Shown one piece after another: positions 30,913 to 41,302 of a DNA stretch of 64,000 nt. How positions within the stretch are numbered: the first letter of the stretch is position 1; every line of letters begins with the position of its first letter. Source of the stretch: Vulcanisaeta sp. JCM 16161 (lineage in GTDB: Archaea; Thermoproteota; Thermoprotei; Thermoproteales; Thermocladiaceae). The position numbers and the translations under genes were made by a program. The notes beneath the pieces are model-generated. The model ran no database searches. It was not told the DNA's origin and worked only from the letters and a program-made list of their open reading frames with translations. Location: NCBI RefSeq assembly GCF_001316285.1, contig NZ_BBDO01000005.1, positions 181,016 through 245,015 on the forward strand. The letters are read 5' to 3'.

Positions 30913-31929
30913 ATGGTCATACCCATTACTGTTTTGAGGATTTTGAGGAGGTTTCGTAGGATTACTCGAAGCGTCATTTTTTTTACTCCTTAATCCTATT
31001 CCTAATAGTCCTATTCGTGGGGGCCCTCGCCATGTACCTAATCGAGCACGGGAAGAATCCTGGATTTAATAATTACTTTAATGCTGTTTGGTTCGTGATG
31101 GAGACCATAACCACCGTTGGTTATGGCGATATAGTCCCTAACACGTACCTTGGTAAAATAGTTGACATGGTCATAATGCCCGTGGCATCGCCGTAATAAG
31201 CCTGTTAACTGCATCGATAGCTACGGAGTTGACAAACGCAGCAATAGCAAGGAGCATGGGTCATCACACAACCTCAAAGGGTAGGCATGTTGTTGTGATT
31301 GGTGATGCTGATAGGGCCTGAGGGTTATTAATGTTATTATTGAATTAATGAATAGGAGAGGTGAGCTTATAGACATTCTCTACATGAATGATGGAGATAA
31401 ACCACCGTCATTACCTACTGACGTTGAGTTTATCCGTGGTGATCCATTTAACACCAATGACTTAATTAGGGCTGGTGTGAATAAGGCGTCTACGGTGATT
31501 ATACTTCCATTTAGTGATGCTGATGTTAGGACTGCTGATGCCAAAGTCGTGCTACTGATCATGAGTGTTAGAAAGCTGAACCAAGCGCCTACATAATTGC
31601 CGAGGTTCTTAATGAGCTGATAGGGATTACGCCTTAAGGGCTGGTGCAACTTCCGTGATTTCCCTGGCTCATTCACCACGGTTATGATAGCCAATGAGGT
31701 CTTTAATCGTGGTTTATCCTCAGTATTAATAAATATAATTAATAAGGGAGACCTGGGCCTAATGGAGGCTAATGACTATGTTGGGAAGCGGTTTATCGAG
31801 GTTGTGCAACTGATTAAGTCCGAGTTAAATTACTTAGTCATTGGCGTGGTTAGGGATGGTGAGGTCATACTCAATCCAGGTAATGACTTTGTAATTCAAT
31901 CAGGCGACTCGTTACTCGTAATTAGGTGA
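30913..31929 (+). CDS. Potassium channel with TrkA/RCK domain, about six frameshifts
   Basis: Two-helix K+ channel of the MthK layout. The first helix is FYSLILFLIVLFVGALAMYLIE, then the pore with the selectivity filter TTVGYGD, a second helix IAVISLLTASIATEL, and an RCK module (HVVVIGD, then a TrkA-C end GDSLLVIR). About 340 residues. Breaks near 30983 (T8 that should be T9), 31187, 31318, 31592, 31615 and 31683 are all repaired by single bases. Its 3' end overlaps hemD on the other strand by 34 nt. Confidence 0.8.
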
Positions 31930-32611
31930 TCCATTAATAGCTTCAAAACACCGTTAAGTGTGTACTCACTTGGAGTTAGGGGATTTATACCGTCACTCCT
32001 TATGCGATTCTCCGTGACCCTACCAATGGCTATCGCAGTCCTACCCCTAAGTGCGTCCTTAGCGCAATTCCTCACGGCCTCGTAGGTCATGGGCTCATGA
32101 AAACCACGTAATCAACATTGCCGATGAGTCCACAGGCAATGTCGACACCCACGGGATTCGGTCTCACGTCATAAATACCATACTCAAAAACATCATAGCC
32201 AAGTCCCCTAAGCTCATTAATAATGTAATCATTGCCCCTCAATGATCTTAACACTACGACCTTACCACGTGGTAGGTTACGCATCATATTGACTATGCCG
32301 TAGCTTGAGAATTCCCTAGGCGTAACACATGCAATGCCTAACTTCTCAACCTCGTTACATGTCCGTGGGCCAACGCCAATAACCCTCACATTACCGCTTA
32401 ATTGTCGTAACTTATCACCTACGTATTTCACGGCAACGGCGCTCATTATAACCACATAATCAGCATTGTTAAGCGATATCCTACTAATCAATTCCTCATT
32501 GGGTACAATATCAATAACCGGTATCTGAATTACATCAATATTATTAAGGTGGACTGGCCTTATCTTCCCCGAGGCCCTAAGTATGAGGACCTTAGTCATT
32601 ACTAACACCAA
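31896..32611 (-). CDS. hemD: Uroporphyrinogen-III synthase HemD, one frameshift
   Basis: Closes and isomerises hydroxymethylbilane to uroporphyrinogen III, the common precursor of haem, sirohaem and cobalamin. HemD is poorly conserved. Here the pattern VVIMSAVAVKYVG, VRVIGVGPRTCNEVEKLG, VVVLRSLRGNDYI and the C-terminal TAIAIGRVTENRIR are typical. About 239 residues after one base is added near 32090. It overlaps the upstream epimerase gene by 20 nt. Other genes of the route (SUMT, CbiB, CobQ) are scattered in the window. Confidence 0.8.
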
Positions 32612-33553
32612 GTTCCTTAATCAGTGACCTGGCCGTGAGTTCAATGGCCTCCCTACTGCTCATGCCCGGTCTCCAACCGACTTCCCTAATAATCCTATCA
32701 ATGGAAAGTAGCATTCGCTTAACATCGCCAGGCCAACCCCTCCCATCCGGCGTAGCGGGCTTATAGATTATTCTCGGGTTAAAGCCTGATGCCCTAATGA
32801 CTATGCCCACTATATCCCTAACACTTATTGAATCCTGGTTACCGACATTATACGTGTAAACACCAACGCCATTCTTCACGGCATGCTCCCAAGCCATTAG
32901 TGTGGCGTTTATGGTATCCGTTATGTATAAGTACGACTTCTCCTGAGTGCCATCGCCAAGAACCTCAAGTTCGCTTGAGTTCTTTCTGAGCTTCATTAGT
33001 AGGTCATATATGACACCATGCCTAAGCCTAGGCCCAACAATATTTGCGTACCTAAGAATCACGCAATTGATCCCATAAAGCCTCACGTAAGTTCCGCACA
33101 TTACCTCACCAGCGGCCTTGGCAGCGCCGTAGACGCTTATTGGCTGTATTGGGTGATCCTCAGGTGTTGGTATTATCTTGGCATCGCATATACCGTGCTT
33201 GATGATGCATATACCACGGTTTTAACCCCGTACTTACGAACCAGCTCAAGAACATTGAATGTGGCTAAAACATTCTCATCAAAGTGAACCCTGGGTTCTG
33301 TGACTGATACCCTAACCTCCGGGTTTGCCGCCAGGTGAAACACGGTATCGACATCTCGAAATACGTCGGGATTACTCGGGCTTTTTAAGTCATCCTTAAC
33401 GAACCTAATCCTATCTATCACATTCCCCAGCCTACCTAGGTCTCCTGAACTTAAGTTATCAATAACAACCACGTCAAAGCCCATTTCAACAAGTCTCTCC
33501 GTTAAGAATGAACCAATGAAACCAGCACCGCCAGTCACCAACACCCTCACCAC
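32592..33553 (-). CDS. NAD-dependent sugar-nucleotide epimerase/dehydratase, one frameshift
   Basis: Short-chain reductase of the GalE/RfbB class, about 321 residues. The NAD loop is TGGAGFIGS at residues 7-15, followed by DNLSSG, FHLAANPEVRVS, the catalytic YASSSTVY and, after the break, SVYGAAKAAGE with the active Tyr and Lys. UDP-glucose 4-epimerase is the most likely activity, but the exact sugar is not fixed by sequence. One base near 33180 repairs the frame. It overlaps hemD. Confidence 0.85.
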
Positions 33554-33556
33554 TAA

Positions 33557-33956
33557 TCACCTCATCAACGCTATACTAACTAAACCAATTATTAACCCAA
33601 GAAGGAGACCGGTGTTACCAAGGACTATCTGTATCAATAATAAAACCAGCAATATAATTCTCATGGACCTACTTACCCACGTGCTTGATTCTGCAGTGTA
33701 CCTGTTACTAAGTACATCATTATTAAGGTTAGTATTATCGATATGGTGCCTACTAACCCGATATAACCTCCCTGTAGGCATTACTTATTTGGGATGTATA
33801 TATTGATGGGAATGCGGACATCATTGACTTAATGAAACTTGGGCTTACATAATACTCAAATTGAAGATATATCAGTATACCCGCATTAATCAAGTACAAT
33901 AGTAGGCTTACCCCATATAGTATATGCCACGCCCTAATCCCCTGCGCCTTACTCAT
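33557..33956 (-). CDS. Small four-helix membrane protein, two frameshifts
   Basis: Not recognised. Three segments join into about 133 residues when one base is added near 33775 and near 33680. Hydrophobic helices are HILYGVSLLLYLINAGILIYL, then LVGTISIILTLIMMYLV and finally two helices at the end (IILLVLLLIQIVLG and LLLGLIIGLVSIALM). It lies 3 nt upstream of the epimerase and 19 nt behind the rhomboid-like gene, so the three form an operon. Confidence 0.55.
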
Positions 33957-33975
33957 TGGGTATAGACACCACCCC

Positions 33976-34718
33976 TTAGGTTATAAATATTGCAATGATG
34001 ACCCCAGCGAGCATGCTTATGAAGTGACCAAGCCTATTAATGCCAACGCCGTCTATCACGAGCACAGGCGGTATTGGTATTAATAGCCATAGCGACCCAT
34101 AAATCGTGTATAGTATTATTAAGAAGTTGAGGCATGCATCGGCCTAGTAGGTCCCCTAACCGTATTTATTAATGAGGACGTTAAAACAACCCCCATTAGG
34201 CCCATAGTCATTGCCGATAATCCATAGGTTACGATAACCCTATTATACATTAGGGATAGAACTACGGTAGAAACCCCAATACCTACTACGCCCGTTAAAA
34301 CACCGGCCAATAAGTAATACCTCAACCTAAGCTCTAACACGGCAATGGCAGTCACGAAAATAAAAATGGGCAATGTACCAACCAGGTCAGTAACACTATC
34401 CGGTAATAGTGATACGAATAGGTAAATAATGACGTAGAGGAAACCCCTAACCACGCTCTGCCTCATCTCAATAAGCGCCTTATTCAAAATCAGCCCTGGC
34501 CTTATTAGGAAGATTGAGGCATAGCTAATCAGTACTATCAACGTTATTACCGCTATGTAGGAGTAACCAATACCTAATCCCTTACGTAACCTGGCCAGTA
34601 CGTAAATAAATAACATGGATAATATGAATTCTGGAATTAAGGCGTAGTAACTTGGTATTAATGCTGCGATTAGAGTACTTATCGCCGCAATTATTAACGC
34701 GGCTGGGTAATAAAGCAC
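33976..34718 (-). CDS. Rhomboid-like membrane protein, one frameshift
   Basis: About 248 residues with six or more membrane helices. The region YGLSAMTMGLMGVV resembles the rhomboid serine motif, but with Ala where GxSG has Gly. A late helix with INRLGHFISMLAG resembles the catalytic His helix. One base near 34125 joins the frames. It may be an intramembrane protease or an inactive rhomboid. It starts the operon that continues with the four-helix protein and the epimerase. Confidence 0.5.
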
Positions 34719-34807
34719 AAGGCTGTCGCCTTAACTCTCATGATTATTCCTGATCCATGAGTATTAAGCTTTTAATATGTATTACATTATGTGATTAACG
34801 ATACCGT

Positions 34808-35380
34808 GTGAGGGTTGTTATCGTACTTCACGGCTCACAGGACCCCGATTACATAGATAGTGTAAGGCATTTTGCGGAGAATGTCGGTCTTTATTACGCG
34901 TTTATTTCGTACTCCAAACCGTCAATAAATGATGTTGTTGGTGATGTATACATACCATTATTTATTGGGTATGGTAAGGATTATGAGAGGGCTGTAGCCG
35001 TAACCGGCTTTGAGGCGCCACCACTGCTTGAGTGGCCGGGCGTGAGGGACTTCCTTCTAGGTCTTGGTCCTGGCTTATACGTATTTCATGGCGAGAATGA
35101 TGTAAGGTTCATAAGTGATTTGGGTAAATTGAATATTCGCGACGTCGCCTTCCTCAAAATCGAACCCACACTTAAGAACTACCTGATCAATCACTGCCCA
35201 GGGAGGGTAATTCCCGTGGTCTTTACCCAAGGCGTGATTTATAAGGAGATCTTGACCGCGGTATGGGATTCATGCCCTAGAACTGAGGTTCTAAGGCCTC
35301 TCTTTGAGCTTCGTGAGTTCATGAATTACTTTAAGGATTTATTACCGTGGTTAATACGAAGCACTAGGCGGGTTAGATAG
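34808..35380 (+). CDS. CbiX-like chelatase-family protein (divergent)
   Basis: About 190 residues starting with VVIVLHGSQDPDY, which fits the N-terminal metal-binding HGS motif of CbiX/SirB sirohydrochlorin chelatases. The remainder is too divergent to be sure. The cobalamin gene cbiB follows 11 nt downstream on the same strand, which supports a role in cobalt insertion or corrin chemistry. The frame is intact. The GTG start is not supported by a well-spaced TATA box. Confidence 0.5.
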   Translation: MRVVIVLHGSQDPDYIDSVRHFAENVGLYYAFISYSKPSINDVVGDVYIPLFIGYGKDYERAVAVTGFEAPPLLEWPGVRDFLLGLGPGLYVFHGENDVRFISDLGKLNIRDVAFLKIEPTLKNYLINHCPGRVIPVVFTQGVIYKEILTAVWDSCPRTEVLRPLFELREFMNYFKDLLPWLIRSTRRVR

Positions 35381-35391
35381 ATGGGAGGGCT

Positions 35392-36340
35392 ATGATTGAG
35401 ACGATAATATTGTATTACATCGCAATATTAGTAATCTCAGTAATGCTTGACTTAATACTTGGCGAGCCAAGGGCGTCTTCATGAAGGTGCATCCCGTGGT
35501 TATTACAGGTAGCATTGCATTTAAATTATTTAGACTAGGCAATAAGCTCTTTGGAATATTTTTATGGTTTATCTCCGTGGTTCCAATAATAATTATTTAT
35601 TACATAATATCACGTGCGTTAATTATGTTTAATATTATCATCGGAATTATTGTTTATGCCTACTTCCTGAAATTAACATTTTCAATAAGGTTAATGAGGA
35701 TTATGCCAAGAAAATATTAAGGAGCATTGAGTTGGGGGATTTAAATAATGCCCGTATACTGACTCAGCAGATTGTTAGGAGGAATGTTTGGGAATTGGAC
35801 ACGGCGCACTTAATATCTGCCGTGATAGAAAGCCTTGCTGAGTCCTTCGTTGATGGTCTTCTATCGCCTCTTTTCTACTTTGCATTACTTGGACTACCTG
35901 GAGCCCTACTTCAAAGGTTATCCAACACCATGGACTCAATGGTCGGTTATAGGGGGTGGCCCTATGAAAATGTTGGTTGGTTCTCGGCTAAAGTCGATAC
36001 CATACTAAACTATATACCCGCAAGGTTGTCCTCAATAATCATCTTAATTGCATCTGGATTAATGGGGTTAAACTGGAGGGGTAGTATTATGGTTGCTCTT
36101 CATGAACATAATAACGTAAAGAGCATTAATTCTGGGTGGCCCATGTCATCCTTCGCGGGTGCGTTGGGGATCATGCTTGAGAAGGTCGGTGCCTATAGAA
36201 TAAATGATGGTATGCCTAGCCCTGACATGACTAGGTTGGGATTAGCTCTTAAGTTGTTTGATGCTTCCGTTATCATTGCATTAATATTTACTTCAATTTT
36301 CCTAATCTTTAGAGTACTTTTTATACCATTATTTATTTAA
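35392..36340 (+). CDS. cbiB: Adenosylcobinamide-phosphate synthase CbiB/CobD, two frameshifts
   Basis: Membrane enzyme that attaches aminopropanol to cobyric acid. The family signature LDLILGEP lies near residue 20, followed by KVHPVV. The middle has LAESFVDGLLSPLFYF and NTMDSMVGYR, then GWFSAKVDTILNYIPARL and the C-terminal WPMSSFAGALG. About 316 residues. Breaks near 35480 and 35690 are each repaired by one base. It acts after CobQ, whose gene lies 12 kb away in this window. Confidence 0.9.
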
Positions 36341-36493
36341 TGAAGACTTTCAACAGAATAAATAATCAAATTATTACCCATATGTAATTAATGGCCTTTA
36401 TTTTTTTACGGCCAGTTATATGACGGGTAATATATAATATTTAGGAATAACCTTTTTATACTAGTGCTATCAGGGATATTTTGGTAGATTACT

Positions 36494-37002
36494 ATGTCTT
36501 CCATAACCACATCAAGTGGAGAGTCAACACCGGCTGAAATTGAGAGGCAATTAACGGAGAGGCAACTCCAGGTTCTTCAATACCTACTTAAAAAGGCGGT
36601 CCCACTTAAGGTATACACGGTATATGCGGATCAGGATGAGTTGGCCAGGGAGTTGGGAATGACTAGGCAGGCGCTCAGTGTTCATCTTAAGAAGCTTAAG
36701 GACTTTGGGCTCATAAGGACTGGCCGTGAGTTCGTTGACGTCACTGATAAGGCTCTTAAGGTACTGAGGATGAGTTCCAATGAGGCGATAATACTCGTTA
36801 AGGTTCAGCTAGGTATAGGACAATAATTTACGAGAAGGTTAAGGAGTTGCCGATTGAGAAGGCCTACAGGGTGTCCGGTGATTATGACCTGGTACTAATA
36901 ACGAGGGAGGTTAACGTTAATGATATACTACGCGTACTTAGCATGATGGAGGGTATTGAAGACACCAAGACCTTCATATCCCTGGAAACCCTCAGGGAGT
37001 GA
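36494..37002 (+). CDS. Lrp/AsnC-like transcription regulator, one frameshift
   Basis: About 169 residues. A winged helix (ELARELGMTRQALSVHLKKLKDFGLI) is followed by a strand-rich C-terminal part (AYRVSGDYDLVLITREVNVNDIL) that looks like the RAM ligand-binding fold. One base near 36823 joins them. Regulators of this type control amino acid metabolism, but the target is unknown. It has its own promoter region, with TTTTTATACTA about 35 nt upstream. Confidence 0.75.
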
Positions 37003-37106
37003 GCGCATAATTAAGAGTTAGGCGTGGTTAAATATTACGGTATTAATCTCATTATTACTACGCTAGAAGGTTTATTAACCATATATTGATTATGCATTCA
37101 CGTAGC

Positions 37107-37831
37107 ATCATGGAGTACGTAAGCCCTGAGGTAAGGATTGATGCATACATAAGGAATGTTGCAAACGCACTTGATCAAATAGAGAAGGAGGGAGTTAAGA
37201 ATGAGGTGGTGGAGATAGCCAGGGCATACCTAAAGGATTCAATCTACTACCTATCAAGAGGTGATCAATTCAATGCACTGGCAACAATAGCTACGCAGAG
37301 GGCCTACTCGATGCATTGAGATTCCTTGGAATGACCCATTTCAATTGGAGTAGGACTGATGACCTAATCAGGAAAGCCCAAAATAAAGTGTTTGTTGCGG
37401 GTACGTTCGAAATAGTCCACCCAGGACACATAGCCTACCTAAGGCATGCCTGGACCCTCGGACGCGTCGTTGCAGTGATCGCTCGTGACTCCACGGTTAA
37501 GAGGATCAAGGGTAGGGACGTGGTGATACCCGAGAATCAGAGGTTGGAGGTTATTAGTAATATTGTTTATGTTCATAAGGCTAGGCTCGGCTACGAGGGC
37601 GACATGTTTAGGGTTGTTGAGGAGGAAAGACCAAACATAATACTGCTTGGACCTAATCAACCATTTAGTGAGGATTCGTTAAGGGAGGAATTGAAAAAGA
37701 GAGGTTTAGGGAATATCGAGGTAATTAGATTTAACGACTATGTGGACTGCCCACTCTGTAGCACGACAAAGATACTCAAGGCCATAAGTAGTAGGTTTAA
37801 TCAGGGTAATCAATTACCCAATAATTACTAA
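37107..37831 (+). CDS. DUF357 domain fused to a cytidylyltransferase (FAD synthase RibL-like), one frameshift
   Basis: The N-terminal 75 residues are the archaeal DUF357 helical domain (YAEGLLDALRFLG). The C-terminal part is a nucleotidyltransferase with GTFEIVHPGHIAYLRHA, the HxGH active site, like archaeal RibL, which makes FAD from FMN and CTP or ATP. It ends with a CPLC motif typical of RibL. One base near 37292 fuses the two parts. The ATG at 37107 is chosen because a TATA-like ATATATTG lies 25 nt upstream. Confidence 0.75.
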
Positions 37832-37896
37832 GCTATTAACGGGAAAATGAATTAAATTCATGTACCTCACCTCGATCTCGGCATAAAATATGGTGA

Positions 37897-38664
37897 TTAA
37901 GGTACGAGTCCTCTCGTTACCTGCGAGAACTCCTGCTGATTAAATGTGAATGAGTAGTTTACTAGGGTCATGTTTATGTTCATGAACATACCGCCAAAGC
38001 CGCCCTGATATGTGGGGTATAGGTATATTGTTACATTAGTTGGCACGCCATTACCTAGTATGCATAGTTCCGTTATGTTCATAACCACTGGCATCTCCTG
38101 TAACTCACCCTGGGCTGGCGTTAGTGTCACTGTTGCTGCGAAGCAGTAGGTTGTTTTTCCATTCCAGGTACCCTTACCCACGTACCTACTCTCATTTAGC
38201 GCAAGTATTACGTACTTGGTAAGGTTTACGTAGGGCATGCAGTGAGTCACGGCTTGCTGCCCCATGAAGTTGAATTCCATTGCGTAGCAAAGCTCGTTAT
38301 CGTATCTCCAAAGTGCCATATTGAAGTTAATGCCGGTCCCCATAAAGTGCCTGAACAATAATGTGCCGTTTATTACGGTCGCATCACTTATTGGCGTTCT
38401 AGATATAGTGACGATACCCATTAAAGGACCCATTTGAAATGGAACACCGGGTATTCCTGGGAACTCATTATTGTTTACTACGAACGTGGAGCTGACCGTG
38501 AATCTATAGGTCACTGTAACATTCCTCATAAGTAATTCCTTGGCATTTAGGAGGGCTGATTCAGGACTTCCATTTACTGATACTGCGAGGTACGTAACCG
38601 CACCTGCGATTGCTAATACTACGATTACCGCGGCAATTAATAATGGTGTTTTCATCAATTCCAT
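37897..38664 (-). CDS. Membrane-anchored extracytoplasmic protein with paired cysteines
   Basis: One intact frame of 255 residues. An N-terminal helix (LLIAAVIVVLAIAGAVTYLAV) anchors a Thr, Asn and Met rich outer domain. Cysteines occur as CYAMEF, THCMPYV, YCFAATV and ELCILGNGVP; the same order is seen in the protein at 9960-10707, which makes the two paralogues. No function is known. Confidence 0.65.
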   Translation of the reverse strand: MELMKTPLLIAAVIVVLAIAGAVTYLAVSVNGSPESALLNAKELLMRNVTVTYRFTVSSTFVVNNNEFPGIPGVPFQMGPLMGIVTISRTPISDATVINGTLLFRHFMGTGINFNMALWRYDNELCYAMEFNFMGQQAVTHCMPYVNLTKYVILALNESRYVGKGTWNGKTTYCFAATVTLTPAQGELQEMPVVMNITELCILGNGVPTNVTIYLYPTYQGGFGGMFMNINMTLVNYSFTFNQQEFSQVTRGLVP

Positions 38665-38694
38665 TTAAACCCGCGATTATTAAAAGGTTTTGAC

Positions 38695-40267
38695 TCAATA
38701 CCTCCTTGCGATCCTCAACCAGTAATTTGCCTGCTTCTCACCGCATGCTAGGTCTCTCAAGCCACCAATGTCCTTGCTCGCATCCTCATCCATAGGCACA
38801 CCCAATGCGTCAGCATCAAGTAATTGCTGTATTGCCATTCCGCAATCATTATCACCACTCCAGGGAACCTCAACAACACCACCATTATCAAGGTGCTTCC
38901 TAGCCTCGTCCACGGTGGTGGCCCTCGTAGTCATGGATCTAAGGAACTCCCACGCCATACTCCTCATGTTATTACCTATCTCATTAAGTAACTCTATAAC
39001 TGTGTCAGCAATCCCCTCACGTGGGGCAACGTACTTCTCCATTGTATCCCTCCTCGCCAGGACAACCTGCTTATTCTCTACATCCTTAGGACCAACCTCT
39101 ATCCTAAGCGGTACACCCATCATTTCCCAGTAATTGTACTTCCAACCCGGCGTCCTATCAGTCCGGTCATCAACCTTAACCCTAACACCGGCATTTGTAA
39201 GTTCATCCATTATTGACTTAACCTCCCTCATTATTGCCTCCTCCGTACCCTTATACATTATTGGTACTATCACGACCTGTATTGGTGCCACGTTTGGCGG
39301 CAATGCGAGGCCCTTATCATCACCGTGCACCGCAATCATCGCCGCAATAACCCTCTCCGAAATTCCGTAACTCGTTGTGTGAACGTACTCCCAATCGCCA
39401 TTGGGCGTCAAGTACTTAACGTCGAAAACCCTTGAGAAGTTCGTGCCAAGGTAATGAACGGTGCCGATCTGCATGGTCTTTCCATCGGGCATTACAGTGT
39501 CAAAGGCTATTGTGTAGACCGCACCCGCGAACTTATCCCACTCGGGCCTTTGACTTATTAGGTAGGGTATGCCCAGGTAATCAAATATTTTCCTGTAAAT
39601 TTCCATGGCCTCCTTAATCTGTCTCTCCGCGTCCTCCCTATTCGCATGTGCCGTATGCGCCTCCTTAAACATTGATATCTCCCTAAGCCTAATCATAGGT
39701 CTCGTGGCCTTTGTCTCAGCCCTAAACACACTAACTATTTGGTAAACCTTGAATGGGAGGTCTGTGTGGTCCTTAATCCATAACTTGAACATGGGCATCA
39801 TTGCGGTCTCACTGGTTGGCCTCAGCACGAGTCTCTCCTCACCAGTGCCACCCTTACTTACCCAGAAGACCTCGTTCTCAAAACCCTGATGTGCTCACTC
39901 TCCTTTGAGAAGAATTCATACGGTATGAACACGGGGAACAAAACCTCCTGGTGGCCAGTCTCATCGTGAACACGCCTAACGTAGGCCTCAACCAACCTCC
40001 TAATCTTCATGCCATAAGGCTCCAGACATATGCACCCTTCACTGGGTATCTATAGTCGTAAACCTCAGTCTCCATTATAACCCAGTTAAACCAGTCTGTG
40101 AAGTTCCTCCACCTCTCCCTAGACCTCTTCTCCCCTGACTTGATGAGTTGTAGCTTGGCAATAAAGGTCCCTCGGTTGTGCCTAAGTAAGGCCTTAAAAG
40201 CATTGTGTCCACAATCAGGCAGTAGGTATTTAAGCGCGTTGAATTTGGGGAGATTAATGAATTTCAA
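38695..40267 (-). CDS. proS: Prolyl-tRNA synthetase (archaeal/eukaryotic type), two frameshifts
   Basis: Charges tRNA-Pro. The class II core is visible: motif 2 [42 protein letters not shown] and the [14 protein letters not shown] region. A C-terminal anticodon-binding domain is followed by the zinc-like end typical of archaeal ProS ([16 protein letters not shown]). Frames change near 40010 and 39850, each by one base. The start is uncertain: the listed ATG at 40267 overlaps the ferredoxin start on the other strand, and the first conserved residues ([12 protein letters not shown]) lie near 40110. Confidence 0.9.
40227..40234 (+). promoter_or_regulatory. TATA box of the ferredoxin gene
   Basis: TATTTAAG is centred 27 nt before the ATG at 40257, which selects that start within a much longer open frame. 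Confidence 0.6.
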
Positions 40268-40457
40268 GCTAAAGATTGAGGTACTAAGTAACTGCGTTGG
40301 TTGTGGTATTTGCTGGACCGTGTGCCCAAAGGGCGTACTAACGGGTAGGTTGAGGGATAAGGCCTATGTGTTGAATGAGTCGCTATGCTCAGGCTGCTTC
40401 TCCTGCCAAAATAACTGCCCATACTCGGCAATCAGGGTAACACCAATACATTATTAG
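40257..40457 (+). CDS. Small 4Fe-4S ferredoxin
   Basis: A 66-residue protein with two cluster motifs, [14 protein letters not shown] and [12 protein letters not shown], typical of bacterial-type 2[4Fe-4S] ferredoxins. It carries electrons to oxidoreductases in the cytoplasm. The start is fixed by a TATA box 27 nt upstream; the open frame continues upstream but contains no ferredoxin features. It overlaps the hypothetical gene on the opposite strand by 4 nt. Confidence 0.85.
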   Translation: MNFKLKIEVLSNCVGCGICWTVCPKGVLTGRLRDKAYVLNESLCSGCFSCQNNCPYSAIRVTPIHY

Positions 40458-40870
40458 GTAATTATTGGAAGGCCGGTTGACATGACTAAGTTTATATACC
40501 CACGATCATTAATGAGATGCATAAATGCCTCCGTTAGGTCCCTACTCATGACTACGTAATCCCCTATGTAGGTAATTACGTAATTAACAGCCTTAGCTAG
40601 GTAATCAACGCCTAACTTACCACTCGATATAAGCACTAGTAAATCAATGGGTGTCGGCATCAATGGTCCCAGTAAAATAAGGCTATTGAACCTGGCAATG
40701 TTCATTATGAATTGCACGTAATCATCAACCACAATGACGGGTTGATTAGGCAAGGTTAGGGAAGTAACGCCCAACCCCCTCCTGAAAAGTCTCAACCACT
40801 CATCATAATTAACCCTATTACTAAGCCTATACCTAATTATCAACCTGGCAATATCGACACTTAGATCCAC
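40454..40870 (-). CDS. Hypothetical protein B of a paired unit
   Basis: Unrecognised, 138 residues, uninterrupted. It is leucine and isoleucine rich (VIVVDDYVQFIMNIARFNSLILLG), alpha/beta in character and without clear membrane spans. It starts with GTG at 40870, overlapping the end of the preceding hypothetical gene by 10 nt, so the pair is translationally coupled. The 3' end converges with the ferredoxin gene. Confidence 0.5.
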   Translation of the reverse strand: MDLSVDIARLIIRYRLSNRVNYDEWLRLFRRGLGVTSLTLPNQPVIVVDDYVQFIMNIARFNSLILLGPLMPTPIDLLVLISSGKLGVDYLAKAVNYVITYIGDYVVMSRDLTEAFMHLINDRGYINLVMSTGLPIIT

Positions 40871-41156
40871 AGCCTCCTAAGCCTATCAACACTATCATAG
40901 CAGTTAATCGTCGCCGACGGCTCGACGGCCATGACATCCCTTAAAAACCCAGGTACCCAACCCCAAAGCCTAATGAATGAGTTCCCAAAGCCCATGAGTA
41001 GGTCAATGGCCTCCTTAGGTTTATCACGGCTAATCTGCAGAATTCCCGTGGTAGTGGTAGTGACAGTGATTTATAGCGCTTAACGGCCATAATGAGGATA
41101 TTCCTTAGCATGGGCATCGAAGCCTCAATCCTTGGCGCATAAATCGCCAGGTCCAT
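40861..41156 (-). CDS. Hypothetical protein A of a paired unit, one frameshift
   Basis: About 98 residues after one base is added near 41043 (the second part reads LQISRDKPKEAIDLLMGFGN). Basic N-terminal helix, aromatic middle (FIRLWGWVPGFL). Not recognised. It overlaps its partner and is divergent from the protein kinase gene; a guide RNA candidate lies in the spacer. Confidence 0.45.
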
Positions 41157-41201
41157 ACACTAATTCAGTATTTAGTATAATGATTTACCTTTATTAAAGG
41201 G

Positions 41202-41264
41202 TTCATCAGGAATACCCGAGTTCCTCATCATTACAGCCTCAGAGGCCTGTTTCCTCATCAATCA
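41202..41264 (-). ncRNA. C/D box guide sRNA
   Basis: On the minus strand all four boxes are canonical: C TGATGA (41255-41260), guide GGAAACAGGCCT, D' CTGA (41239-41242), 8-nt spacer, C' TGATGA (41225-41230), guide GGAACTCGGGTATTC, D CTGA (41206-41209). The first guide is 12 nt and the second 15 nt. It sits in the gap between a hypothetical gene and the protein kinase gene. The base before the C box is T instead of A or G. The rRNA targets were not identified. Confidence 0.65.
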
Positions 41265-41270
41265 GGTTTG

Positions 41271-41278
41271 TTTATATT
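41271..41278 (+). promoter_or_regulatory. TATA box of the protein kinase gene
   Basis: TTTATATT is centred about 28 nt before the ATG at 41303. Confidence 0.5.
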
Positions 41279-41302
41279 AATGCATTAATTAAGTTGATTT
41301 CG

